DNA of 64,000 bases from Myxococcales bacterium (GCA_020633435.1 JACKDP010000003.1:434001-498000), one strand, 5' to 3'. Shown: positions 50,366 through 61,823, counted from the stretch's first letter. Made by a program: numbers and translations. Notes: generated by a model from the sequence alone, not told the origin.

Positions 50366-51036
50366 CGGGCGGGCTCCACCGGCCAGGCCCCGGCGGTGCC
50401 GACGATGAGCACCTGCTCCAGGGGCAGGTCGAGCAGGCCGGCGGCGGCGAAGAGCTGCTGGGCGACGGCCTGCTCGCGCTTGCGGGGCTGGCCGCCGGGG
50501 CGGACGGCCACGATCCACCACGGCGCCGCGCCGGGCAGGGCGAGGAGCCGGGCCATGAGGGCGCCGGCCCGGGTGGCGGGGCCCAGGGGCTCGCCGAGGG
50601 TGAGCGTGACGGGCGCCTCGGCGCTGCCGGGCCGGTAGCCCAGGATGGCCGTCGCCCCCGTGGGCACCTGCCCCCGCAGCAGCTCCAGGTGGCTGGCCAG
50701 CGGGTCGACGGGCTCCTGGGCCGGCTCGACGGGCCCGGCGCGCAGGGCCAGCTCGAAGGCGGCGCGGATGCGCGTGGCCTTCACGGGGCCGATGCCCGTG
50801 ATGGTCATCAGGCGCTCCAGCGTGGCGCCGGCGAGCCCCTCGACGCCGTCGAGCTCGATGAGGACGCGCCGCGCCAGCACCAGGACGTCCTCGTGGGTGC
50901 CGCGCCCGGTGCCCAGCACGATGGCCAGCAGCTCGTCGGGGTCGAGGGCGTGGGCGCCCTCCCGCAGGAAGCGCTCCCGCGGGCGGTCAGTGGGATCGAG
51001 ATCGGCCAGGCCGGGCCGCAGCAGGTGCACTTCCAT
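50362..51036 (-). CDS. RadC-like protein with degenerate JAMM site
   Basis: 224 residues. The N-terminal helix-hairpin-helix part of RadC (UPF0758) is clear: RPRERFLREGAHALDPDELL, AIVLGTGRG, GLAGATLERLMTITGIGPVK, ATRIRAAFELALR. The C-terminal MPN/JAMM domain keeps its shape (ELLRGQVPTGATAILGYRPG, LIVGTAG) but the metal motif H-N-H-P-S-G-D-P reads A-V-R-P-G-G-Q-P, so both His are missing and it should not be a metalloprotease or nuclease of that type. GAGGAGG lies before the ATG. Coupled (ATGA) to the DUF3006-RlmE gene. Confidence 0.8.
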   Translation of the reverse strand: MEVHLLRPGLADLDPTDRPRERFLREGAHALDPDELLAIVLGTGRGTHEDVLVLARRVLIELDGVEGLAGATLERLMTITGIGPVKATRIRAAFELALRAGPVEPAQEPVDPLASHLELLRGQVPTGATAILGYRPGSAEAPVTLTLGEPLGPATRAGALMARLLALPGAAPWWIVAVRPGGQPRKREQAVAQQLFAAAGLLDLPLEQVLIVGTAGAWPVEPAR

Positions 51037-51128
51037 CGTCGCCTCCTCGCGCAGTGCGGGGGGCGGCCATTGGAAGGACCGTGCCGACCATGAAGCGAAT
51101 GAAATCAGGAGGTTGGGCGCCCCGGCAG

Positions 51129-51165
51129 GTGTCCAGGGCGTCCAGGGCGTCCAGGAACTGGACGC
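51129..51165 (-). repeat. Three 9-bp direct repeats and a hairpin after the pilin gene
   Basis: GTCCAGGGC occurs about three times in a row from 51131, and GCGTCCAG/CTGGACGC (51147-51154, 51158-51165) forms a perfect 8-bp stem with loop GAA touching the pilin stop codon. No U-tract follows on the minus strand, so it is not a standard intrinsic terminator; it may stabilise or attenuate the transcript. Confidence 0.5.
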
Positions 51166-51734
51166 TACTCGAGGGGACGAACGGAGAAGATGCCCGAGCC
51201 ACCGACGACGCCACCGGAGGCCGGGTTCACGCCGCCGACGCGCTCGAACGTCGAGTAGGTGAGGTTGCAGTTCAGGTTGCCCATGGAGCGCGCGGTGAAG
51301 CGCGCCTGGGTGCCGACCCCCGTCGAGACGTACTGGTACCAGTAGTAGTGGGGGTCATCGATGGAGAAGTTCAGGGCCTGCCAGTGGGGCGCCTGCCAGA
51401 CGTTGGCCGGGATGACGCCGCCCACGCTCGCCGGCGGGCACTTGTCGCCCGGCAGGCCGCAGCAGGGGTTGTTGCCCGGGGCCGGCCCGAGGGCCTGGTT
51501 CGCGCCCGGGAACTGGTGCGGGTGCGGCCGCCCGTTGCGGTCGGCGATCTCACGCTCGTAGTACGTCACGCTGCTGTCGAACAGCTTGCGCAGGTTCATG
51601 ACGGCTTCCGTCGTCTTCGCGCGGCGGATGTACTTCACGAAGGCCGGGATGGCGATGGACGCGAGGATGCCGAGGATCGCGACCACGATCATCATCTCGA
51701 TGAGCGTGAACCCCTGGGAGCGCGTGCGGTGCAT
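51165..51734 (-). CDS. Type IV pilin-like protein
   Basis: 189 residues with a class III prepilin leader M-H-R-T-R-S-Q-G, cleaved before FTLIEMMIVVAILGILASIA; mature Phe1 and Glu5 are the classic residues. The globular head has a GNNPCCGLPGDKCPP loop and a late Cys (NLNCNLTYS), and it ends in a Gly/Val-rich strand. PilD (not in this window) would process it. It is 3 kb from pilB on the other strand, so it is a major or alternative pilin outside the pil operon. AAAGGA lies eight bases before the ATG. Confidence 0.9.
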   Translation of the reverse strand: MHRTRSQGFTLIEMMIVVAILGILASIAIPAFVKYIRRAKTTEAVMNLRKLFDSSVTYYEREIADRNGRPHPHQFPGANQALGPAPGNNPCCGLPGDKCPPASVGGVIPANVWQAPHWQALNFSIDDPHYYWYQYVSTGVGTQARFTARSMGNLNCNLTYSTFERVGGVNPASGGVVGGSGIFSVRPLE

Positions 51735-51919
51735 GTCCGCTGTCCTTTCGCGGCGGTGTCCTGACCACCGGTCGGCCGCTCGGGCCATCGTGAGACCGGT
51801 GATCCGGGCTTCGCTGCCAGGGTAGCAGTTTTCATGATGCGGCACAATTACCGCACCGCTACATCCAGGAAGTGCGGAGCCCTGCGCTAGATGTACGCTG
51901 GATCTGGGGAAAGTCCGAA
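51735..51919. other. Upstream region of the pilin gene
   Basis: No gene. Minus-strand promoter candidate TTGTGC, 17 bases, TACCCT at about 51817-51845; no GG-N10-GC sigma-54 site was found. Confidence 0.3.
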
Positions 51920-51950
51920 AGAAAAAGGGCTGGCCCATGGGCCAGCCCCC
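51920..51950 (-). terminator. Rho-independent terminator after the 51973 gene
   Basis: Stem GGGCTGGCCC/GGGCCAGCCC around CATG-centred palindrome (51927-51948); on the minus strand it is followed by TTTTTC. It lies 23 bases after the stop of the outer-membrane protein gene. Confidence 0.9.
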
Positions 51951-51972
51951 TCTCAGCGGCCGAAGCCGTCGA

Positions 51973-52527
51973 CTACCACCAGAAGGACATGCCGACGCCG
52001 GTGCCGAAGTCGAAGATCGCGAAGGTGCTGCCCTCGGGCACGGCGGCGTTCGAGGTCACAGCGCCCTCCTTGGGGGGGAACTGGATGTCGATGCCGGTCT
52101 CCACGTGGAGGGAGATGTGCTTGTTGGGGAACCAGTAGACGCGGGTGGGGATGCTCAGGCCGAACTCGGTGGCGCCGTCGGGGGCGTCGCCGCCCTTGGG
52201 GGTCTCGCCCACGGCGTTGCCGACGTTGATGCGGGCGCCGATGGTCCAGGCGGCCGCCTCGGCGCGGAGCGCCTGGAAGTGGCCACCGAGGCCGAGGGTC
52301 AGCATGCGACCCATGGCGTCGGCGTCCTTCGAGGAGCCCATGGTGAGGCCGAGGATGCCCTCGAGGATGAGGTTGCCCGTGCCGAACTGGAAGTTGAAGC
52401 CGTTGACGTTGTTGATGGTCTCGGTGTAGCCGATGCCCTTCTTGCCGTTGAGGTCGACAGCGTGAGCGTTGGCGACGAACAGGGAGCTCGCAGCCACCAC
52501 GAGCGCGAACAGGCCGAACTTCTTCAT
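51973..52527 (-). CDS. Outer-membrane beta-barrel protein (184 residues)
   Basis: Signal peptide MKKFGLFALVVAASSLFVANAHA followed by strands such as GFNFQFGTGNLILEGILGLT, LTLGLGGHFQALRAEAAAWT, IPTRVYWFPNKHISLHVETG and a last strand FDFGTGVGMSFWW with an aromatic C-terminus. A small eight-stranded barrel is likely. No specific family. It has its own promoter and terminator, so it is a single-gene unit; a short CCGGCATGAGGCCGG hairpin is in its leader. Codon use is that of a well-expressed gene. Confidence 0.8.
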   Translation of the reverse strand: MKKFGLFALVVAASSLFVANAHAVDLNGKKGIGYTETINNVNGFNFQFGTGNLILEGILGLTMGSSKDADAMGRMLTLGLGGHFQALRAEAAAWTIGARINVGNAVGETPKGGDAPDGATEFGLSIPTRVYWFPNKHISLHVETGIDIQFPPKEGAVTSNAAVPEGSTFAIFDFGTGVGMSFWW

Positions 52528-52614
52528 CTGGTCTCTCCCTTCCTTCGTCCGGCCTCATGCCGGACCGCAGCTTCGATTCGGTGCGGTCGACGACCGAGCA
52601 CCGCAACCGGGCGT

Positions 52615-52642
52615 ACTCTACACGGGGTCCAGCGCTTGTAAA
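52615..52642 (-). promoter_or_regulatory. Sigma-70-type promoter for the 51973 outer-membrane gene
   Basis: Minus strand: TTTACA (5/6), 16 bases, TAGAGT (4/6), followed by an ~85-base leader with a GGGAGAG ribosome binding site. Confidence 0.55.
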
Positions 52643-52731
52643 GCTATTTTCCAGGGCGAAACAGACGTGCCAGCGGCGCGAAGCTGGCTTCGCACCCGAG
52701 GCACCATTCCGACTCATCGGTCAGTGCTCCG

Positions 52732-52760
52732 TTGACAGGCACCCGGCCCTCCGCTAGAGA
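52732..52760 (+). promoter_or_regulatory. Sigma-70-type promoter for ribF-aroE (leaderless)
   Basis: TTGACA (6/6), 17 bases, TAGAGA (3/6), then 6 bases to the ribF ATG. No ribosome binding site and no FMN riboswitch precede the gene. Confidence 0.6.
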
Positions 52761-52766
52761 CGCCCC

Positions 52767-53732
52767 ATGCGGCGATACCCTGATTTTACGGCGGTTTCCG
52801 GCCTCCCTGGGGGGGCGGCGGTCACGATCGGCAACTTCGACGGTGTGCACCTGGGGCACCAGGCGCTGCTCCGCCGCGTGGGTGACTTCGCAGCCACGCA
52901 GGGCCTCGCGTCGGTCGTGCTGACCTTCGAGCCGCACCCCGTGCGCGTCCTCGCGCCCGCGCTCGCGCCGCCGCTGATCACCCGCCTGGATGAGAAGCTG
53001 CGCCTCCTCGCCGCCCACGGCGTCGAGGCCGCGGTGGTCCAGCCGTTCGACCGCGACTTCGCGGCGCTGTCCCCGACCGCCTTCGTCGAGCGTGTGCTGG
53101 TGGACGCCCTGGGTGTGCGGGCGCTCGTGGTGGGTCATGACTTCACCTATGGCGCCCGGCGGGGCGGGACGACCGAGACGCTGCGGGCGGCCGGGGAGCA
53201 GCACGGCTTCACCGTCGAGGTGGTGTCGGCGCAGGCGGTGGGCAGCGGGCTGGTGGCGTCGAGCTCCAAGGTCCGGGAGTTCGTGCTGGAGGGCCGCATG
53301 GACGGCGCCGCCCTGGTGCTGGGCCGGCCGTTCTCGCTGGTGGGGACGGTGGTGGCGGGCGCGCAGCGCGGCCGCTTGCTGGGCTTCCCGACGGCGAACC
53401 TGGCGCCGGAGAGCGAGCTGTTGCCGCGGACGGGGGTGTACGCGGGCTGGCTGGACTGGGATGGCGCCCTGCGCCCGGCCGTGGTGAACGTCGGGCACAA
53501 CCCCACGTTCGTCGAGGCGTCGGGGCGGCCGGGCGTCGAGGTCCATGTCATCGGCGCGGCGGGCCTCGATCTCTATGATCGGCGCTGCCGGCTCTGGTTC
53601 GCCGAGCGGCTGCGGGAGGAGCGCCGGTTCGACGGGGTGGACGCCCTCGTGGCCCAGATCGGGCGGGACCGCGACGAGGCCGCCGCCCTGCTCGCGACCC
53701 GCGCCACGCCGGCCCCGGTCTTGCTGCCATGA
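52767..53732 (+). CDS. ribF: Bifunctional riboflavin kinase/FAD synthetase
   Basis: 321 residues, normal for RibF. The N-terminal FAD synthetase (nucleotidyltransferase) part shows VTIGNFDGVHLGHQALL, LTFEPHPVRVL, VVGHDFTYGARRGG and a SSSKVREFVLEGRM segment. The C-terminal riboflavin kinase has LVGTVVAGAQRGRLLGFPTA with NLAP, TGVYAGWL, AVVNVGHNPTF and DLYDRRCRLWFAERLRE. It makes FMN from riboflavin and ATP, then FAD. The aroE start overlaps its stop by four bases. Confidence 0.96.
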   Translation: MRRYPDFTAVSGLPGGAAVTIGNFDGVHLGHQALLRRVGDFAATQGLASVVLTFEPHPVRVLAPALAPPLITRLDEKLRLLAAHGVEAAVVQPFDRDFAALSPTAFVERVLVDALGVRALVVGHDFTYGARRGGTTETLRAAGEQHGFTVEVVSAQAVGSGLVASSSKVREFVLEGRMDGAALVLGRPFSLVGTVVAGAQRGRLLGFPTANLAPESELLPRTGVYAGWLDWDGALRPAVVNVGHNPTFVEASGRPGVEVHVIGAAGLDLYDRRCRLWFAERLREERRFDGVDALVAQIGRDRDEAAALLATRATPAPVLLP

Positions 53733-54532
53733 CCCTGGCCCTCGGGCTGGTCGGGCACCCCACGCACCACAGCCTCTCGCCTCGCTTGCAGCAGGCCTGC
53801 GCCGCGAGCGTGGGCGTCTCGCTGACCTATCGCCTGTTCGACGTGCCCCCGGCCGGGCTCGCCGCGTGGCTCGCCGGGCCCGCCCGCGAGCTGGATGGCT
53901 TCAACGTCACGGCCCCCCACAAGGCGGCGGTCGCGGCGTGGGTGGCGCGCCAGGGACCCGAGGCGGCGCGCCTGGGGGCCGTGAACACGGTCGCGCGGGC
54001 GGGCGCGGCGTGGGTGGGACACAACACGGATCTAGCCGGATTCAAAGCGCTTCTCGGGCAGGATGGGCCGGGGGAGGCCCTCGTGATCGGGGCCGGCGGG
54101 GCCGCGCGCGCGGCGGTGGCGGGGCTCGCGGATCGGGGCTGGGCGGTGGCGGTCGCCGCGCGGGACCCCGGCCGGGCGGCCGCGCTGCTGGCCGACGTCG
54201 GGGTGGCGGGCGAGGTGGTCGCGCTGGAGGCGGTCTCTGGTGGCCTCGGGGCCTACGGCGTGGTGGTGGACGCGGTGGGGGCGCCGGGGGTGGCCTGGGT
54301 GCGGTCGCTGCCCTGGGCGGCGCTGCCCCGGGGCGCGCGCGTCCTGTGCCTGGCGTACGGCGAGGCGGCCGCCCCGGTCTGCGCCGCCGTCGCCGCCGCG
54401 GGGCGCCAGGCCGAGGACGGCCTCGCCATGCTGGCCTGGCAGGGCATCGAGGCGTTTCAGCGCTGGACGGGCCGAAAGCCCGACCCGGAGGCCGCCCTGG
54501 CCGCCCTCGGGCTGGCGTCGCGCGAGGTTTGA
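53729..54532 (+). CDS. aroE: Shikimate dehydrogenase
   Basis: 267 residues. NADPH-dependent reduction of 3-dehydroshikimate to shikimate in aromatic amino acid synthesis. Substrate-binding motif GLVGHPTHHSLSPRL, catalytic Lys65 in NVTAPHKAAV and Asp102 in VGHNTDLAGF, the dinucleotide-binding GAGGAARA, and the late DGLAMLAWQGIEAFQRWTG are all present. Translationally coupled to ribF (ATGA). The -35 of the pilB promoter overlaps its stop. Confidence 0.95.
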   Translation: MTLALGLVGHPTHHSLSPRLQQACAASVGVSLTYRLFDVPPAGLAAWLAGPARELDGFNVTAPHKAAVAAWVARQGPEAARLGAVNTVARAGAAWVGHNTDLAGFKALLGQDGPGEALVIGAGGAARAAVAGLADRGWAVAVAARDPGRAAALLADVGVAGEVVALEAVSGGLGAYGVVVDAVGAPGVAWVRSLPWAALPRGARVLCLAYGEAAAPVCAAVAAAGRQAEDGLAMLAWQGIEAFQRWTGRKPDPEAALAALGLASREV

Positions 54533-54558
54533 CACCTCGGATCGATCGGCCGTCTAAT
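54529..54558 (+). promoter_or_regulatory. Sigma-70-type promoter for the pil operon
   Basis: TTGACA (6/6; contains the aroE TGA), 18 bases, TCTAAT (5/6). Leader of about 110 bases to the pilB ATG. Confidence 0.65.
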
Positions 54559-54674
54559 GTCGATCCGCGCTTCGCGTGTCCGGTCGACGCATCGGAGACG
54601 GGCGAGTCGAGCCCGCCGGTTCGCCGCCCGTGCCGCGGGGTACCACGAGATCTGACGCCTGCGAGAGAACGCCC

Positions 54675-56372
54675 ATGTCGGAACGCCTCGGCGAGTTGCT
54701 GGTCCGAGAGAGCCTCATCAGCCTGGCACAGCTCAAGTCCGCCCAGGACCGGCAGCGCAAGACCGGTGAGCGGTTGGGCTACGCCCTCACGAAGCTGGGG
54801 ATGGTGGGGGAGCGGGAGCTCACGCAGTTCCTGAGCCGGCAGTACGGCGTCCCGTCCATCAACCTGGACGACTTCGAGATCGATGACGATGTCATCAAGC
54901 TGATCCCTCGCGAGCTGGCCTATCGCCACCTGGTCCTGCCCGTCAGCCGGGCGGGCTCGTCCCTCATCGTGGCGATGAGCGATCCGGCCAACCTTACGGC
55001 CATCGACGACGTCAAGTTCCACACCGGCTACAACGTCGAGGTGGTGGTGGCCTCCGAGGAGGCCATCCGGGGCGCCATCGAGCGCTACTACGACCAGTCG
55101 GTGAAGTACGACGAGATCCTCCAGGACCTCGACGCCCAGAACGTCGAGGTGGCCGAGACCGAGGCCGAGGAGGACATCGTCGATCTGGAGCGCTCCAGCG
55201 AGGAGGCCCCCGTCGTCCGCCTGGTGAACCTCATCCTGGTGGACGCGATCAAGAAGGACGCCTCCGACATCCACATCGAGCCCTACGAGAAGAGCTTCCG
55301 GGTCCGCTACCGCATCGACGGCGTGCTCTACGAGATCATGAACCCGCCGCTGAAGCTCAAGAACGCCATCACCAGCCGCGTGAAGATCATGGCGCGCCTG
55401 GACATCGCCGAGCGGCGCCTCCCGCAGGACGGCCGCATCAAGATCAAGATGGGCGCTGGCAAGGAGATGGACTTCCGCGTCTCGGTGCTGCCCACCCTGT
55501 TCGGCGAGAAGGTGGTCATGCGGCTGCTCGACAAGGGCAACCTGCAGCTCGACATGACCAAGCTCGGCTTCGAGCCCAGCCAGATCGCGGCCTTCAAGGA
55601 GGCGATCTACAAGCCCTACGGCATGGTGCTGGTGACCGGCCCCACCGGGTCGGGCAAGACGACGACGCTGTACTCGGCCCTCTCGGATCTGAACAAGACG
55701 TCGGAGAACATCTCCACGGCCGAGGATCCGGTGGAGTTCAACCTGGGCGGCATCAACCAGTGCCAGATGCACGACTCCATCGGCTTGAACTTCGCGGCGG
55801 CCCTGCGCTCGTTCCTGCGGCAGGACCCCGACATCATCATGGTGGGCGAGATTCGTGACTTCGAGACGGCGGAGATCGCGGTCAAGGCGGCGCTCACGGG
55901 CCACCTCGTGCTCTCGACGCTGCACACCAACGACGCGCCCTCCACGGTCCACCGTCTGCTGAACATGGGCGTCGAGCCCTTCCTCGTGACGGCCTCCGTG
56001 AACGCCATCGTGGCGCAGCGCCTCGCGCGCCGCATCTGCAAGGAGTGCAAGGAGGAGGTCAAGGTCGACCCGCAGCAGCTCGTCGACCTGGGCATGCCCC
56101 TCGCCGAGGCCAAGGACACCCGCGTGCACCACGGCACCGGCTGCCGGGCCTGCAACGACACCGGCTACAAGGGCCGCGTGGCGCTCTACGAGGTGATGCC
56201 GCTCTTCGACGGCCTCAAGGACCTGGTGCTGCAGGGCAGCTCCACCGTGGAGCTGAAGCGAGAGGCCATCCGCCTGGGCATGCAGACGCTGCGGCGGGCG
56301 GCCCTCAACAAGCTCAAGGAAGGGGTCACGACCATCAGCGAGGTCGTGCGCTCCACCGCCGCCGACAACTGA
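54675..56372 (+). CDS. pilB: Type IV pilus extension ATPase PilB
   Basis: 565 residues. The N-terminal MshEN-like domain (LGELLVRESLISLAQLKSAQ, YALTKLGMVGERELTQFLSR) is followed by the GspE core. It has Walker A near residue 321 (GPTGSGKTTTLYSAL), the Asp box, Walker B DPDIIMVGEIRD, a His box TGHLVLSTLHTNDAPS, and the zinc-binding pairs C-K-E-C and C-R-A-C typical of PilB. Hexameric motor that drives pilus assembly at the inner membrane. ATG 54675 fits the family start; the upstream 33 codons are unlike PilB. Confidence 0.97.
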   Translation: MSERLGELLVRESLISLAQLKSAQDRQRKTGERLGYALTKLGMVGERELTQFLSRQYGVPSINLDDFEIDDDVIKLIPRELAYRHLVLPVSRAGSSLIVAMSDPANLTAIDDVKFHTGYNVEVVVASEEAIRGAIERYYDQSVKYDEILQDLDAQNVEVAETEAEEDIVDLERSSEEAPVVRLVNLILVDAIKKDASDIHIEPYEKSFRVRYRIDGVLYEIMNPPLKLKNAITSRVKIMARLDIAERRLPQDGRIKIKMGAGKEMDFRVSVLPTLFGEKVVMRLLDKGNLQLDMTKLGFEPSQIAAFKEAIYKPYGMVLVTGPTGSGKTTTLYSALSDLNKTSENISTAEDPVEFNLGGINQCQMHDSIGLNFAAALRSFLRQDPDIIMVGEIRDFETAEIAVKAALTGHLVLSTLHTNDAPSTVHRLLNMGVEPFLVTASVNAIVAQRLARRICKECKEEVKVDPQQLVDLGMPLAEAKDTRVHHGTGCRACNDTGYKGRVALYEVMPLFDGLKDLVLQGSSTVELKREAIRLGMQTLRRAALNKLKEGVTTISEVVRSTAADN

Positions 56373-56401
56373 TCCTGCGCGCCTCGGAGGCACGGTAGCC
56401 G

Positions 56402-57484
56402 ATGGCCAACCTGCACCAGCTCCTCAAGCTGATGGTCGAGAAGGGGGCATCGGACCTCCACATCACCTGTGGCAGCCCCCCCCAGTTCCGCATCGACGGC
56501 GATCTGGTGGCCATCAAGGCCCCGCCCCTGAGCCGGGAGGAGAGCCAGGCCATCTGCTACTCGTTCCTCACGGAGTCGCAGAAGCACACGTTCGAGGAGA
56601 AGAACGAGCTCGATTTGAGCTTTGGGGTCAAGGGGTTGTGCCGGTTCCGCGCCAACGTCTTCGTGCAGCGCGGGGCCGTGGCGGGGACGTTCCGCGTCAT
56701 CCCGACCAAGATCCACACCTACTCCGAGCTGGGCCTGCCCACGGTGGTGGAGTCGCTCACCCGCAAGAACCAGGGCCTCGTCCTGGTGACCGGGGCGACG
56801 GGCTCGGGCAAGTCGACGACGCTGGCGTCGATGGTCGATCGCATCAACAGCGAGCGGCACGGTCACATCCTCACCATCGAAGATCCCATCGAGTTCATCC
56901 ACCCGCACAAGAAGTGCATCGTGAACCAGCGCGAGGTGGGGGCGGACACTGTCGACTTCAAGACGGCGCTGCGCTCGGTGCTGCGGCAGGATCCCGACGT
57001 GGTGCTCATCGGCGAGCTGCGGGATCTCGAGACCGTGCAGGCGGCCCTGTCGATCAGCGAGACCGGCCACCTGTGCATGGCGACGCTGCACACCAACTCG
57101 GCGGTGCAGTCGATCCACCGCATCATCGACATGTTCCCGCCGCACCAGCACGCCCAGGTGCGCGCGCAGCTGTCGTTCACCCTGGAGGGGGTGATCAGCC
57201 AGCAGCTCATCCAGAAGTCGTCGGGCATCGGCCGGTCGCTGGTGGCCGAGGTCATGATCCCGACGCCGGCCATCCGCAACCTCGTCCGGGAAGACAAGAT
57301 CCATCAGATCTACAGCCAGATGCAGGTGGGCCAGACCAAGTACGGGATGCAGACGATGAACCAGGGTCTCTACGCGCTGTACACGCGCGGCGTGGTGACG
57401 CTGGACGACGCGATGCGCTACTCCAACGATCAGGAGGAGCTGCGCAGCATGGTGTCGGTGGGCGCAGGGACGAAGAAGCGGTGA
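56402..57484 (+). CDS. pilT: Type IV pilus retraction ATPase PilT
   Basis: 360 residues. Starts NLHQLLKLMVEKGASDLHIT, Walker A at about 131-138 (GATGSGKST), LTIEDPIEFIH, Walker B RQDPDVVLIGELRD, and the PilT-specific HTNSAVQSIHRIIDMFPPH and later LVAEVMIPTPAIRNLVRE. It depolymerises pili and gives twitching force. A GGAGG lies 11 bases before the ATG, a rather long gap. 29 bases after pilB. Confidence 0.97.
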   Translation: MANLHQLLKLMVEKGASDLHITCGSPPQFRIDGDLVAIKAPPLSREESQAICYSFLTESQKHTFEEKNELDLSFGVKGLCRFRANVFVQRGAVAGTFRVIPTKIHTYSELGLPTVVESLTRKNQGLVLVTGATGSGKSTTLASMVDRINSERHGHILTIEDPIEFIHPHKKCIVNQREVGADTVDFKTALRSVLRQDPDVVLIGELRDLETVQAALSISETGHLCMATLHTNSAVQSIHRIIDMFPPHQHAQVRAQLSFTLEGVISQQLIQKSSGIGRSLVAEVMIPTPAIRNLVREDKIHQIYSQMQVGQTKYGMQTMNQGLYALYTRGVVTLDDAMRYSNDQEELRSMVSVGAGTKKR

Positions 57485-57553
57485 TGCGCTCGCGGCATGG
57501 GACGAGGCGCGCTATGCTCGATCGGGTGGCGCCGTCCGGTGGGGAGGGGCTGA

Positions 57554-58771
<1,218 letters not shown>

Positions 58772-58791
58772 TCGGCCCGAGGTCTCCCACC

Positions 58792-60449
58792 GTGGACGCC
58801 GACCCCCGGCCGCGCCGCCCGCGGCCGGAGCAGACCCTCGACGCGCGCCTGCAGACGCTGATGGTCAGCCGGGTGATCCTCATCACCCTGTTCCTCGGCT
58901 CGAGCATCGTCCTGGATCCCCTGGGCGGGGAGTCCCTGGGCAACCCCGAGAAGCGCAGCCTGCTCTGGCTCATCATCGGCACCTACGCGATCACCATCGC
59001 CTACGGCCTGGTGTATCGCCGGCTGCGCGGGGGCACGGAGGCGGCGGCGGCGCGGCGGGTGGCCCGCTTCGCGGCCGTGCAGATCGGCCTCGATCTGGCC
59101 ACCGTGGCCCTCGCGGTGGAGCTCACCGGCGGCACCGAGAGTGTCTTCATCTTCTTGAATACACTGGTGATTCTGGCGGCCGCCGTGGTGCTCGGGCGGC
59201 GCGCGGCGCTGTACTACCTGGTGCCGGCGACGGGCCTCATCCTGCTGACGGTGACGCGCGAGGCGACGGGCTGGCTGCGCGTGGCGGGGCCGGTGAGCGA
59301 CATCCGGCTCTTCGGGGCGTACCTCAGCGGCATCACCCATGTGAGCGCGATGTTCCTGGTGGCGCTGCTGGCGGGCTACCTGAGCGATCAGCTGCGGGCG
59401 ACGGGGCAGGAGCTGCGCTTCGCGAGCGCCGATCTGGAGGATCTGCGCGCGCTGAACGCCCGCATCGTCGACAGCATCAACAGCGGCATCCTCGGCTATG
59501 ACCTGGACGGGCGCGTCATCACCCTCAACCCGACCGGGGCCCGGCTGCTCGGTGTGCGGCCCGACGACGTCATCCTGCGCGACGTGACGACGCTCTTCCC
59601 CGGGGTGGCGGCCGGGGCCACGCCCCAGCGCTGGGAGCAGGTGGTCACCGTAGGCCCGCGCCGGCAGATCCTGGGCCTGTCGCGCTCGCCGCTCCTCGAC
59701 GGGCGGGGTCAGCCGACAGGGTCCATCGTCATCTTCCAGGACCTCACCCAGCTCCGCGAGCTGGAGCGGGCGGTGCGGGTGAGCGAGCGGCTGGCCGCGG
59801 TGGGCGAGCTGGCCGCGGGCCTGGCCCACGAGATCCGCAACCCCCTCGCCGGCATCAGCGGCAGCGTGCAGCTCTTGCAGCAGGCGGTCGAGGACCCGCT
59901 CCAGCTGCGGCTGATGGGCATCGTGCAGCGCGAGATCGACCGGCTGGATGGCCTGATCGCCTCGTTCCTGCGGTTCGCGCGGCCCCGGCCCCCGGTGTTC
60001 GAGGACGTGGCGCTGGGGCCGCTCGTCGGGGAGCTGGTGGAGATGCTGGCCCGCCGCGAGGACGTGGCCGGGGTGGTGTTCGCGGTGGAGGTGCCGCCGA
60101 CGCTGCACCTGGACGCCGATCCCGACATGCTGCGGCAGGTGCTCTTGAACCTGCTGCTGAACGCCGCCCAGGCCAGCGCCGCCGGGGGGCGCGTCGCGCT
60201 GACGGCCACCGAGGCCGACGGGCAGGTGGTCCTCGCCGTCCAGGACGAGGGCGTCGGCATGAGCCCGGCCGATCAGGAGCGCATCTTCGATCCGTTCTTC
60301 ACCACCCGGGTGGACGGCACGGGCCTGGGCCTGGCGCAGGTGCACCGCATGGTGGAGGACCACCGCGGCGTCCTCGCCGTCGAGAGCGAGCCCGGCGTGG
60401 GCAGCACGTTCACCGTGCGCCTGCCGCAGAAGCAGCAGGGGGAGGCAGC

Positions 60450-60453
<4 letters not shown>
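58792..60453 (+). CDS. pilS: Sensor histidine kinase PilS
   Basis: 553 residues from a GTG. The first 200 residues contain six membrane helices as in PilS (VSRVILITLFLGSSIVL, SLLWLIIGTYAITIAYGLVY, and four more). A PAS domain follows (LNARIVDSINSGILGYDLDG), then the phosphorylation site LAAGLAHEIRNPLAGISGSV and the ATP-binding N, G1 and G2 boxes (LNLLLNAAQASA, VQDEGVGMSP, GTGLGLAQVHRM). In other species PilS senses PilA in the membrane and controls PilR. 20 bases after pilC. Confidence 0.95.

Positions 60454-61823
<1,370 letters not shown>

Noticed and set aside
52640..52766. FMN riboswitch before ribF
   Set aside because: None of the conserved FMN-element segments is visible and the promoter geometry leaves no leader.
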